From CAILZL01 sp963791615 (GTDB lineage: Bacteria; Pseudomonadota; Gammaproteobacteria; Steroidobacterales; Steroidobacteraceae): a stretch of DNA of 64,000 nucleotides. The position numbers were made by a program, and so were the translations under genes. Positions 45,344 through 53,839 of this stretch are shown here, one piece after another; the stretch's first letter is position 1, and every line of letters begins with the position of its first letter. Below the pieces are notes generated by a model. It worked only from the letters and a program-made list of their open reading frames with translations. It did not search any database and had not been told where the DNA came from. The stretch spans positions 372,001-436,000 of the forward strand of contig CAWBTE010000005.1 in assembly GCA_963791615.1 (NCBI GenBank), written 5' to 3'.

Positions 45344-45475
45344 GGCCAGGCTCCTCTCGATGGTCTTGTCGATGGCGTGTATTGTGGGTGGCGGATGCCG
45401 GGCCGGATATGACTGGGACGCCGGATGTCCTGACCGAAACGCCGCCGCTGCCCGCGTGCACCCGGAGGAAGTGCG

Positions 45476-46453
45476 ATGACAATGGACGCATTGTCGGATC
45501 TGATCCGCGTTGTCCGCCTGACGGGTGGTGTGTTCCTCGATGCGCAGTTCAGCGCACCCTGGTGCGTTCACTCGCAGGTCGAGCCCGGGGAATGCCGTCC
45601 CTATCTGCTCGAAGCGCGACACATCATCTCTTTTCACTACGTGGTGCAGGGCAGCCTGCTCATCCTGGTCGACGGCGAGCCGCCCCTGCGCCTGCGCACC
45701 GGCGACATCGTGCTGTTGCCGCGCAACGATGCGCATGTGCTCGGTAGTGCGCTGGGCCTGGTGCCAGAGCGCGTCAGCTTGCAGCCTCCCGAGGACGGCA
45801 GCCTGCCGCGCATGGTTCATGGCGGTGGCGGCGAGCGCGCGCACATCGTCTGTGGTTTCCTTGGTTCCGACGCGCCGGCGAGCCCGCTGCTCGCCACCTT
45901 GCCACGCGTGCTCTCACTGAACGTCGCGGAATCGGGCGCGGGCGACTGGATCGCGAGTTCGTTCCAGTTCGCGGCGCGCGAGCTGGGCGCGGGGCAGCTC
46001 GGTTCCGCGAGCATCATCTCGCGACTGTCGGAGTTGCTGTTCGTCGAGGCGCTGCGGCGCTACGTCGCAACCCTGCCGCCGCAACAGCAAGGGTGGCTCG
46101 CCGCACTGCGCGATCCGTTCGCCGCGCGTGCGCTCGCGCTCATGCATTCGCGGCCCGCGCATGCGTGGACGGCGGAAGAGCTCGCGAGCCTCGTGGGCCT
46201 GTCTCGCTCTGCCTTCGCCGAACGCTTCACAGTGCTGACAGGTCAGCCACCCATGCAGTATCTCGCGCAGTGGCGCATGCAGCTCGCGGCGCAGCGACTG
46301 CGTGGCAGCAGCGAGCCGCTGGCGCGCATTGCGACGGAAATCGGCTACGACTCAGAATCCGCTTTCAGCCGGGCGTTCAAGCGACAGTTCGGCGCGCCGC
46401 CCGCAGCCTGGCGCAGCGCGCGTTCGCGTGACGAGGATTCGCCGGCGTCATGA
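45476..46453 (+). CDS. AraC-family transcriptional regulator with cupin sensor domain
   Basis: 325 residues. The N-terminal cupin_6-like domain has HYVVQGSLLILVDGEPP and LRTGDIVLLPRNDAH. The C-terminal part holds two helix-turn-helix motifs, WTAEELASLVGLSRSAFAERF and ARIATEIGYDSESAFSRAFK. The start is the ATG at 45476, or ATG 45482. It is divergent from the TTC38-like gene with a 130-base gap, the usual place for its operator. High G+C is shared with that gene, so the pair probably moved together. Confidence 0.9.
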   Translation: MTMDALSDLIRVVRLTGGVFLDAQFSAPWCVHSQVEPGECRPYLLEARHIISFHYVVQGSLLILVDGEPPLRLRTGDIVLLPRNDAHVLGSALGLVPERVSLQPPEDGSLPRMVHGGGGERAHIVCGFLGSDAPASPLLATLPRVLSLNVAESGAGDWIASSFQFAARELGAGQLGSASIISRLSELLFVEALRRYVATLPPQQQGWLAALRDPFAARALALMHSRPAHAWTAEELASLVGLSRSAFAERFTVLTGQPPMQYLAQWRMQLAAQRLRGSSEPLARIATEIGYDSESAFSRAFKRQFGAPPAAWRSARSRDEDSPAS

Positions 46454-46464
46454 TCGGGCAACCA

Positions 46465-46529
46465 GGATTGGAGCCGGGCCGTCTTCATGTGTCCACAAAC
46501 TCCCTTGTTCAAAATACATGCTGATCGAC
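46465..46529. repeat. Inner direct repeat, left copy
   Basis: Starts GGATTGGAGCCGGGCCGTC and ends TACATGCTGATCGAC. It is similar to 47833-47899, with a gap of a few bases. The copy contains the ATG of the coiled-coil gene. Confidence 0.65.
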
Positions 46530-47246
46530 GCAACCGAGGCCGCTAAGACAGAACTCGTTGAAGCGTTCATGCAAGCTACTGTCTCGGCGGCACAACCTAC
46601 ATCGGGCGACAATACTCCTCTGCAAGCTCAACGGAAGCTATCGGAAACTCAAGTCGATGGCAACGCTACTGACAAGCAAGTTGCCTTCATAAAAGGCGTC
46701 AAAATCCGCGTGACAAAATGGGTAACGGATGCAGGAGAACTCGAACGAAAATTTGCCGAGATCGACCTATCTGACGTTCTTACGCCAGAGAATTTAACCT
46801 CACCTGCTGCAATCATCTCGTCAAAGCAGAAACTCAGCCAACTACAAGCCCTCATCTCCAAACGCAATGTCATGTTGCAACGATATATGAAGGGTAATCT
46901 GGAATATTTTCAGACAACAAATGTTGATGAACCGACTAGGCGCGAAGCCATAAGCAGTTTTAATGCAGGGAAGGACAGCACTCTCAAGGCTTACGACGAA
47001 CTTGGAAACGCGCAGCTCGCAAGCCTGCAAAGTATCCAGGAAATGCTGAACTTCGCTGAAAATAGCTTGGGCCGAACCAGCGTTGAAAATAGTCAGATCG
47101 TGTTCGAAACTCAGCACCAGTTAGAACAGTATCAGTCGATTTCCACCAAAATTCAGCAAACAGCAGCGCACGAGGAGGCAGTTACAAAAAAAATGGCCGA
47201 GCTACGAAATGCGTCCCGCAGGACGCTGGTCAGTGAATACAACTAG
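46518..47246 (+). CDS. Coiled-coil protein of unknown function
   Basis: 242 residues, mostly charged helix with heptad-like stretches (SKQKLSQLQALISKRNVMLQ, QHQLEQYQSISTKIQQTAAH). No signal peptide, helix-turn-helix or enzyme motif is seen. G+C near 47 % is far below the neighbouring AraC gene. ATG 46518 lies inside the inner direct repeat, so the first residues (MLID) may be fused on. The stop TAG at 47244-47246 is in the same frame as the following PIN domain, so the two may once have been one protein. Confidence 0.6.
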   Translation: MLIDATEAAKTELVEAFMQATVSAAQPTSGDNTPLQAQRKLSETQVDGNATDKQVAFIKGVKIRVTKWVTDAGELERKFAEIDLSDVLTPENLTSPAAIISSKQKLSQLQALISKRNVMLQRYMKGNLEYFQTTNVDEPTRREAISSFNAGKDSTLKAYDELGNAQLASLQSIQEMLNFAENSLGRTSVENSQIVFETQHQLEQYQSISTKIQQTAAHEEAVTKKMAELRNASRRTLVSEYN

Positions 47247-47798
47247 CGGCCGAACCAGTGGGAAAAGCATTCACGCGTAGCTCTGGACTCCAATTGTCTT
47301 TCCTATCTCATAGATGCACTCAATGCAGGCGCGGCGCCTGTCGCCATTGATCTGCTTCGTGGGCAAAAGCTAGCACTTGTTCGCATCTTGTTCTATGACG
47401 AATGGGGCTTGTACGTTACGCCCAAGGTAACTGAAGAATGCGCACGCATACGGAATGTGAGTCGATCTGCCGTTCACACAAGCTGGCTAAGCAGCATCTT
47501 CTCGGAAGTGAAGCCGATTAATACCACGAACGTTTTATCGAGAAATATTCAGCTACTGAAGTCTCACAGCGATCCAGATGACTGCTGCATACTCGCTGAG
47601 GCGGAAGATGCGGGCCTGCGCGTCCTACTTACGTATGACAACAACTTTATTACGCGACTGAGTAATCATACGGTGGTGAAACTTATGCGACCAGCGGACT
47701 ATTGGATCAATTTGCGCATCCCGAAGGGAGCGGCACCAAAAACCGTACCACATACGACAAACCCATTGAACGCAGTACGTTGGTGGCGCTGGGAGTAA
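47247..47798 (+). CDS. PIN-domain nuclease-like protein, start unclear
   Basis: PIN domains are Mg-dependent RNases, often VapC-type toxins. The acidic set is visible: Asp in VALDSNCLSYLIDAL (47286), Glu in VTEECARIR, Asp in SDPDDCCILAEAE and Asp in LLTYDNNFITRL. The frame is open directly after the TAG of the coiled-coil gene, but no ATG, GTG or TTG precedes the first catalytic Asp. The start at 47388 would lose that residue. Either the TAG is read through or newly arisen, or a one-base error hides a GTG start at 47258. The exact 5' end is unknown. Confidence 0.62.
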   Translation, partial: RPNQWEKHSRVALDSNCLSYLIDALNAGAAPVAIDLLRGQKLALVRILFYDEWGLYVTPKVTEECARIRNVSRSAVHTSWLSSIFSEVKPINTTNVLSRNIQLLKSHSDPDDCCILAEAEDAGLRVLLTYDNNFITRLSNHTVVKLMRPADYWINLRIPKGAAPKTVPHTTNPLNAVRWWRWE

Positions 47799-47832
47799 CA
47801 TCAACGACTGTCTTAGCTTGCACCGAGCCGGG

Positions 47833-47899
47833 GGATTGGAGCCGGACCGTCGATCCGTAGGTATTCATGCACTCCTGTTCAAACTACATGTGGATCGAC
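47833..47899. repeat. Inner direct repeat, right copy
   Basis: Starts GGATTGGAGCCGGACCGTC and ends TACATGTGGATCGAC; partner of 46465-46529. The two copies bracket the low-G+C coiled-coil/PIN genes. Confidence 0.65.
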
Positions 47900-47926
47900 T
47901 CACATGCACCATTCACAAGGGTAATC

Positions 47927-47979
47927 CAATAGATCTCTGAATAGCCATGCCTCTCTCAGAACCTGTCTATCCAATCATC
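47927..47979. repeat. Right direct repeat (native kef 3' end)
   Basis: 53 bases matching 43898-43949. It overlaps the last four codons and stop of the kef gene plus its downstream flank. Confidence 0.85.
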
Positions 47980-49943
47980 AACACGCTCTCACCACGCGAG
48001 ATGGCTTCGGGCGTGCCGTATAACACCACGACATCACCTTCTCTGAAGAGGGTTTCCGCATCAGGCTGGCGACCGACGATGCCATCGCGACGGATGGCGT
48101 TCACGCTGACCTCGGCCTCTGCCAGTTTGAGCTGGGCAATGCTGCGGCCAATGGCATAGGCGTTGCGCGGCAGTACGACGGTGTGCAGTTCTTCGCGCAA
48201 CGAATGGGTTTCATCCAGCGGGCGCGCGTCCTGACGACGGAAGATGCGCCGCAGCAGGGTGTAACGGTTATCGCGAATGTCACCGACGGTTTTCACCACG
48301 CGTGATACCGGCATGCCCAGCAGCATCAGCATGTGCGACATCAGCATCAGGCTGGCTTCGAGGGTTTCCGGCACCACTTCGGTAGCGCCGGCTTTCTGCA
48401 ATTGATCGAGCTTGGTGTCGTCCTGGGTACGCACCAGCACCGGCACCTCGTTACGCAACTCGCGCACGCTGCGCAGGATGCGCAAGGCCAGATTCGGATC
48501 GGAGAAGCTGATCACCAGCACGGTGCAATGCGCCAGCCCCACGGCTTGGAGAATCTCCGGCTCGGCGGCATCACCGTAGATCACCGGATCACCGGCCTGC
48601 CGCGCTTCCTGCACGCGCTTCGGGTCCATGTCCAGTGCGATGTATTCGTAGCCATGTTTTTCCAGTGCGCGCGCCAGATTCTGGCCGACACGGCCAAAGC
48701 CGCACAGGATGACGTGATTGCGTTGCGCCACGGTTTGCGTGGCCGCCAGTTCGCGCTTCAGCTCATTCAGTTCATCACCATGATGACGCAGCAGGAAGTC
48801 CGTGACGCGCGAGTTATGGCGGATCAGGAACGGACTGAGCACCATGCTGACCACGGTGGCCGCCAGCAGGGGCTGAATCACCTCATTGCTGATCAGCCGG
48901 TCATTCAATGCCAGCGTCAGCAACGCGAAGCCGAATTCACCGCCTTGCGCAATCACCAGTCCGGTCTGGATGGCTTCCTGCCAGCTTTTGGCATGATGTC
49001 TGGCCAGCACGGTGACGATCACCGCCTTGCTCAGTTGCATCAGCAATACCAGCACCAGCACCAGCCACCACTTGTCCACCAGCAGTTGCAGATCCAGCAA
49101 GGTGCCGACGGTAATGAAGAACAGGCCGAGCAGGATGTCGCGGAACGGCCGGATCACCACTTCAATCTGGTGCCGGTATTCGGTTTCAGCCAGCATCATG
49201 CCGGCAAGGAAAGCGCCCAGCGCCAGTGACAAGCCCACTTGATTGGTGGCCCAGGCGCTGGCCAGCGTCACCAGCAATACGGTGAGCGTGAATACTTCCG
49301 TGCTGCGCGTATGGGTGATTTCATGAAACAGCGGACGCAGCAGCCAGCGACCGGCGGCAATCACGAACAACAAGGCGATACCCGCGCGCAACAACGCACC
49401 GCCGATGACCACCGGATCGAAAATAGTCAGCTGTCCGCGCAGGGCGCTTTCCAGCGCCAGCAAGGGCACAAAGGCCAGATCCTGAAACAGCAGGATGCCG
49501 ATGGCGAGTCGACCATGCGGTTTGTTGATCTCCATCTGTTCGGTGAGTTGCCGAACGACAATGGCCGTGGAAGACATGGCCAGCGCACCGCCCAGCACAA
49601 TCGCCACCAGCAACGGCGCACCCAGCAACCATGCCGTGCCGCCAATCAATGTCGTGGTCAGGATTACCTGCGCACCGCCCAGGCCGAATACTTCCCAGCG
49701 CATGGCCAGCATGCGTGGATAGGAAAATTCCAGCCCCAGCGTGAATACCAGAAACACCACACCGTATTCGGCCAGCACCTTGGTGGTCTCGCTGCCGGCC
49801 ACGCTCAGTGCTTCCGGCCCCAGCAACATGCCCACCGCCAGATAACCCACAATCGGCGGCAGCTTCAAACGCCGCAGCACCGTCACCACCAGCACCGAGC
49901 TGGCGAGCAGGATCAGCAGTTGTCCCAGAGCATTGGTGTGCAT
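47967..49943 (-). CDS. Kef-type monovalent cation:proton antiporter (CPA2)
   Basis: 658 residues from ATG 49941-49943. About 12-13 helices (LPPIVGYLAVGMLLGPEAL, GVVFLVFTLGLEFS, LSLALGAFLAGMMLAETEYRHQIE) are followed by an RCK-N domain with the nucleotide loop ILCGFGRVGQNLARAL and VIYGDAAEPEIL. A final RCK-C domain closes the protein. Kef-like systems exchange K+ for H+ and protect against electrophiles. Nothing fixes it as KefB or KefC. Its 3' end is duplicated at 43898. Confidence 0.9.
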   Translation of the reverse strand: MHTNALGQLLILLASSVLVVTVLRRLKLPPIVGYLAVGMLLGPEALSVAGSETTKVLAEYGVVFLVFTLGLEFSYPRMLAMRWEVFGLGGAQVILTTTLIGGTAWLLGAPLLVAIVLGGALAMSSTAIVVRQLTEQMEINKPHGRLAIGILLFQDLAFVPLLALESALRGQLTIFDPVVIGGALLRAGIALLFVIAAGRWLLRPLFHEITHTRSTEVFTLTVLLVTLASAWATNQVGLSLALGAFLAGMMLAETEYRHQIEVVIRPFRDILLGLFFITVGTLLDLQLLVDKWWLVLVLVLLMQLSKAVIVTVLARHHAKSWQEAIQTGLVIAQGGEFGFALLTLALNDRLISNEVIQPLLAATVVSMVLSPFLIRHNSRVTDFLLRHHGDELNELKRELAATQTVAQRNHVILCGFGRVGQNLARALEKHGYEYIALDMDPKRVQEARQAGDPVIYGDAAEPEILQAVGLAHCTVLVISFSDPNLALRILRSVRELRNEVPVLVRTQDDTKLDQLQKAGATEVVPETLEASLMLMSHMLMLLGMPVSRVVKTVGDIRDNRYTLLRRIFRRQDARPLDETHSLREELHTVVLPRNAYAIGRSIAQLKLAEAEVSVNAIRRDGIVGRQPDAETLFREGDVVVLYGTPEAISRGESVLMIG

Positions 49944-50015
49944 GGCTTGAAGAGTAAGCGATGCGAGCACAGGCGGTCGAGGGTACTGACTCTCTGGGCA
50001 GGGCAGACACCGTGT

Positions 50016-50298
50016 TAGGGCCTGTCGTCAAACTATTCCATCGCTGCGTTGGAGTCTCTGAAAGCGCCAGGCAAGGCGCGAGGAGTGAGGTTTGGTCATT
50101 CCAAATAAGCGACGAGTAACGCGGCATGGCGCTTTCGGAGGCCCAACCCGAAGGGACGGGGCCAAAAGGACTCAGGACTTTGTTGCACCTCGCTTGAGTA
50201 CCCACGTTTATCAATTGGGTACACTGCGCTCGGTGCGCCGCGTCCTGAGTCCTTTTGACCTCCGTCGCAGCGATGGAATAATTTGACGACAGGCCCTA
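50016..50298. mobile_element. 283-bp MITE flanked by TA, upstream of mlaE
   Basis: The first and last ~33 bases are near-perfect inverted repeats, TAGGGCCTGTCGTCAAA… with …TTTGACGACAGGCCCTA. A TA dinucleotide sits at each end, as expected for IS630/Tc1-type transposition. No protein is encoded inside. The inner part has shorter inverted repeats (ACTCAGGAC / GTCCTGAGT). It ends 12 bases before the mlaE ATG and so lies where the operon promoter should be. Confidence 0.8.
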
Positions 50299-50310
50299 GG
50301 ATTCGCGCCG

Positions 50311-51429
50311 ATGCTGACCACGGAACACCAAGCGGATACGTTGCTGCTGCGCCTCTCGGGCCGCTGGACTGTGCAACGCCTGCCGGAGATCGAGCGGGCG
50401 CTGCGTACGCTGCCACTGAATGGACTCAAGCAGGTGCAGGTGGATTGCGCTGCGCTGGAACGCGCCGACCTGAGCGCCATGTGGCTGCTGCGTTCGACGC
50501 TGCAACGTTGGGAACAGGCAGGCGCACAGATTGAATTCACCGCCGGTGCGCCCGAACACTTCGCCTTTCTAAGTGAGCTGCAAACCAGCACGCCTTCGCC
50601 GCGCGTGACGCACGAGGCAGAATTGTTGTGGCCCGAACAGGTGGTGGCCAACTTCGGCGAGCAGGTGGTGGAGCTGGGGCAGCATGCTCGCGATCATCTG
50701 GGTCACTTTGGCCGTATTGTTATCACGCATCTACGCGCCTGGCGACATCCCCGGCAATTGCGCGGCCCATCGGTCATCCGCCACGCCTACGAAGCGGGCA
50801 TTCAGGCCCTGCCCATCGTGGCCCTGATCGCATTTTTTGTGTCGGTGATCATTGCCTACATCGGCGCCAGCCAGTTGCAGGACTTCGGCGCGGGCATCTA
50901 TACGGTGGATCTGATTACCCTCGGCGTGTTGCGCGAGCTGGGTGTATTGCTCACCGCCATCATTGTCGCTGGCCGTTCGGGCAGCGCCTTTGCCGCCGAG
51001 ATTGGCGTCATGCAATTGAACGATGAAGTGGATGCGCTGAAGTCGATTGGCCTTGATCCGGTGGAAGTGCTGGTGGTGCCGCGTGTGCTGGGACTGATCA
51101 TCGTGTTACCGCTGCTGACCATTGTGGCGGATGCCATGGGCATGGCCGGTGGCGCGCTGCTGTCCAACTGGCTGCTGGATATTTCCATTCCGCAATACAT
51201 TGCGCGCGTGCAGGATGCGCTGGCGCCCACCACCTTCTGGGCCGGGCTGATCAAGGCGCCGGTGTTCGCGGTGCTGATCGCGATGATCGGCACGCATCGC
51301 GGCATGCAGGTGCGCAACTCCTCGCGTGAGCTGGGCCGGCTGACCACCACAGCCGTGGTGGAATCCATCTTCATGGTGATTTTCGCCAATGCCATTTTTG
51401 CGGTGATTTTCGTGGAGCTGGATTTCTGA
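50311..51429 (+). CDS. mlaE: MlaE-family lipid ABC transporter permease with N-terminal STAS domain
   Basis: 372 residues. The first ~100 form a STAS-like domain (LRLSGRWTVQRLPEIERAL, VDCAALERADLSAMWLL). The rest is the MlaE permease with five helices (ALIAFFVSVIIAYIGASQLQ, VLTAIIVAGRSGSAFAAEIG, VLGLIIVLPLLTIVADAMG). Mla complexes move phospholipids between the two membranes. The STAS part probably replaces a separate MlaB. It starts at ATG 50311 with no clear ribosome-binding site, 12 bases after a MITE. Its stop overlaps the ATPase start. Confidence 0.92.
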   Translation: MLTTEHQADTLLLRLSGRWTVQRLPEIERALRTLPLNGLKQVQVDCAALERADLSAMWLLRSTLQRWEQAGAQIEFTAGAPEHFAFLSELQTSTPSPRVTHEAELLWPEQVVANFGEQVVELGQHARDHLGHFGRIVITHLRAWRHPRQLRGPSVIRHAYEAGIQALPIVALIAFFVSVIIAYIGASQLQDFGAGIYTVDLITLGVLRELGVLLTAIIVAGRSGSAFAAEIGVMQLNDEVDALKSIGLDPVEVLVVPRVLGLIIVLPLLTIVADAMGMAGGALLSNWLLDISIPQYIARVQDALAPTTFWAGLIKAPVFAVLIAMIGTHRGMQVRNSSRELGRLTTTAVVESIFMVIFANAIFAVIFVELDF

Positions 51430-52223
51430 TGGCCAGCGAACCCGTTGTTTCAGTGCGCGGCGTCGTCAATCGCTTTGGCGATCAGGTGATTCACGAGCGC
51501 GTGGATCTGGACGTGATGCGCGGTGAAGTGCTGGGCATTGTGGGTGGCTCGGGCAGTGGCAAGTCAGTGCTGTTGCGCACCATTCTCGGCCTGCACAAAC
51601 CCAATGCCGGACAGGTGCTGATTGAAGGTGAAGACATCACCACCATGTCCGAGCGCGAGCTGCTCAACGTCAAGTACCGTTATGGCGTGACGTTCCAGCA
51701 TGGTGCGCTGTTCAGCGCGCTGACCGTGGCGGAAAATATCCAGCTGCCGCTGCGTGAGTATCTGCATCTGTCGCAGGCCACCCTGGATGAACTCACGCAA
51801 CTGCGCTTGAACATGGTGGGCCTGCCGCTGTCAGCGGCCGGCAAACTGCCCTCGCAGCTCTCGGGCGGCATGATCAAACGCGCTTCGCTGGCGCGAGCGC
51901 TGACCCTGGACCCGCAACTGCTGTTTCTCGATGAACCCACTGCGGGACTGGATCCGATCTCGGCGGCGGAATTTGATGAACTGGTGGGCTACCTGCAAAG
52001 CAGCCTGAAACTGACCGTGGTGATGATCACGCATGATCTGGACAGCCTGTTGACTGTCTGTGACCGGGTGGCGGTGCTGGTTGACCGGAAAATCATGGTC
52101 GATACGCTCGATGGAATCATGAATAATCCGCATCCTTGGATACGCGAGTATTTTCATGGCCCGCGCGCTCGCGGTGTTACTCACACTCCTGCTGTCATGA
52201 CCGGAACAACTCATGGAACGTGA
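51429..52223 (+). CDS. mlaF: MlaF-family ABC transporter ATP-binding protein
   Basis: 264 residues. Complete ATPase with Walker A GGSGSGKSV, Q-loop VTFQHGALFSALTV, signature LSGGMIKRASLARAL, Walker B LLFLDEPTAGLD and MITHDLDSL. It powers the MlaE/MlaD complex. Start and stop overlap the genes on both sides by a few bases, so it is in the middle of a coupled operon. Confidence 0.93.
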   Translation: MASEPVVSVRGVVNRFGDQVIHERVDLDVMRGEVLGIVGGSGSGKSVLLRTILGLHKPNAGQVLIEGEDITTMSERELLNVKYRYGVTFQHGALFSALTVAENIQLPLREYLHLSQATLDELTQLRLNMVGLPLSAAGKLPSQLSGGMIKRASLARALTLDPQLLFLDEPTAGLDPISAAEFDELVGYLQSSLKLTVVMITHDLDSLLTVCDRVAVLVDRKIMVDTLDGIMNNPHPWIREYFHGPRARGVTHTPAVMTGTTHGT

Positions 52224-53145
52224 TGCCAACTATGTCGCCGTCGGCGCTTTCACGCTGCTGGTCATCGCCATGGCGGTGGCCTTCGTCATCTGGTACAGCG
52301 ATACCGCCGACCGGCGCGATTACACCAACTACGAAATCTATTTCACCGGCAGTGTGTCAGGACTGACCCCCGGCAGTCCGGTGCGTTATCTGGGCGTGGA
52401 CGTGGGTACGGTCAGGCGACTGACGCTGGACAAGAATCGTCCCGGCAGCGTTGCGATCATCGCCGCCGTGGACAGCGAAGCGCCCATCTCCGGCGCAACA
52501 CGCGCCAGCCTGGGTCTGCAGGGCATTACCGGCCTGCTGTACATCAATCTGAAAGAAGTCACCGAGGTCGCCAGCGCCGAACTCAAGCAGGGCGAGCGCT
52601 ATCCCATCATCGAAGCGCAGTCATCGGATATCGATGCCTTCATTGCCACCCTGCCACAACTCGCCGCACGCGTTTCGTCGCTGGTGGATAAGGTGAATCA
52701 GGTGTTCTCGGACGAAAACGTCAACGCCTTAGGTGCGACGCTCAGCAATCTCAGGGCCACCAGCGATGGCTTGCCCAAAACTCGCGAACAGGTACAGACA
52801 CTGCTGACTGAACTTGCCAGCACGACGGCTGAGATCAAGGAAATGGCCGGCAGCATCAATAGCCTGAGCAAAGACGTGCGCCCCAATGTCAACGAAGCCG
52901 TGGCGCGCTTGAACACGGTGTCAGGCCAGCTGGCCAGTGCGACGGAGAAACTGGATCGCTTCATGACCAATGCCGAAGCGCCGCTGACTCACTTCACCGA
53001 ACAGGGCCTGTTTGAAATCGAACAGTTGCTGCGTGATGCGCGCACCGCCGCCAGCGAGTTCCGTGACCTGTCACGCTCGCTGAAACAAACGCCTTCGCAA
53101 TTGATGTTTGAACGTCCCGAGTCCGGCGTGGAGATCAAGCCGTGA
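52213..53145 (+). CDS. mlaD: MlaD-family (MCE) periplasmic protein
   Basis: 310 residues. One N-terminal helix (YVAVGAFTLLVIAMAVAFVIWYS) anchors an MCE domain (FTGSVSGLTPGSPVRYLGVDVGTV, ASLGLQGITGLLYINL) and a long helical C-terminal part. MCE proteins form hexameric lipid-binding rings above the permease. The long tail (residues ~130-300) is rich in coiled coil, more like PqiB/Yeb-type bridges than the short E. coli MlaD, but only one MCE unit is present. Confidence 0.92.
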   Translation: MERDANYVAVGAFTLLVIAMAVAFVIWYSDTADRRDYTNYEIYFTGSVSGLTPGSPVRYLGVDVGTVRRLTLDKNRPGSVAIIAAVDSEAPISGATRASLGLQGITGLLYINLKEVTEVASAELKQGERYPIIEAQSSDIDAFIATLPQLAARVSSLVDKVNQVFSDENVNALGATLSNLRATSDGLPKTREQVQTLLTELASTTAEIKEMAGSINSLSKDVRPNVNEAVARLNTVSGQLASATEKLDRFMTNAEAPLTHFTEQGLFEIEQLLRDARTAASEFRDLSRSLKQTPSQLMFERPESGVEIKP

Positions 53146-53810
53146 AGATGCTGAAAAATCTGTTCGTGCTCCGCACCTGCTCCAGTATTGCATTAGCAGC
53201 ATTTGCTGCATTCATGCTCACTGGCTGCGTCAGCAAGATCCTCGAAAGCAAGGTAGCTGAGCCACAGGTTTACGTGCTGCGCGCCACTGACGCTGGCGCC
53301 GCGCAAATAGCTTATCCAGTTCAACTCCGCGTCGCCCTGCCCACCGCCGCGCCGGGTCTTGATAACAACCGGATTGCCGTGCTGCGCAATGGCAATCAGC
53401 TGGACTATTTCTACGGTGCGCGCTGGGGCGGCACGTCGCCACAGGTGGTGCAGTCATTCCTGATCTCCCTGTTGCAGGCGCAGCAGGGCTTCAAGGGTAT
53501 TGCCGGTGACAGCGCACACATTGATGCCGATTACACGCTCGATATCGACCTGCGCCAGTTTCAGGCCGAGTACGCCAGCGCAACAGAGGCCCCCGTGGTT
53601 CACGTTGAATTTTCAGCCAGCGTATTTGAATTGAAGTCGAGAAAATCAATCGCCAGTCTGCGCGCCACCGCCAGCATCCCGGCCAGTGACAATCGTCTTG
53701 GCGCGGTGGTTGCGGCCTTTCAAACCGCCACCCAGACAGCGGGCATCAGCTTGAGCGAACAACTGACGACGACCCTATTGACGACTGTGGGCAAGACCAC
53801 CACGAAGTAA
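53142..53810 (+). CDS. ABC transport auxiliary lipoprotein (PqiC-like)
   Basis: 222 residues. A lipoprotein signal ends in MLTGC, followed by VSKILESK and an ABC_trans_aux-type domain (PQVYVLRATD, NRIAVLRNGNQLDYFYGARW, DYTLDIDLRQFQAEY). Such outer-membrane lipoproteins are the distal component of MCE transport systems. Start is GTG 53142, overlapping mlaD by four bases. No MlaC- or MlaA-like gene is next to it, so this operon resembles the single-locus MCE systems with an auxiliary lipoprotein. Confidence 0.88.
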   Translation: MKMLKNLFVLRTCSSIALAAFAAFMLTGCVSKILESKVAEPQVYVLRATDAGAAQIAYPVQLRVALPTAAPGLDNNRIAVLRNGNQLDYFYGARWGGTSPQVVQSFLISLLQAQQGFKGIAGDSAHIDADYTLDIDLRQFQAEYASATEAPVVHVEFSASVFELKSRKSIASLRATASIPASDNRLGAVVAAFQTATQTAGISLSEQLTTTLLTTVGKTTTK

Positions 53811-53839
53811 TTTGCAAACCCTGGACCTACAACACCATC

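Noticed and set aside
45344..45844. Upstream extension of the TTC38-like frame by 167 codons.
   Set aside because: The extension overlaps the divergent AraC gene and has no family similarity; a good ribosome-binding site precedes ATG 45343.
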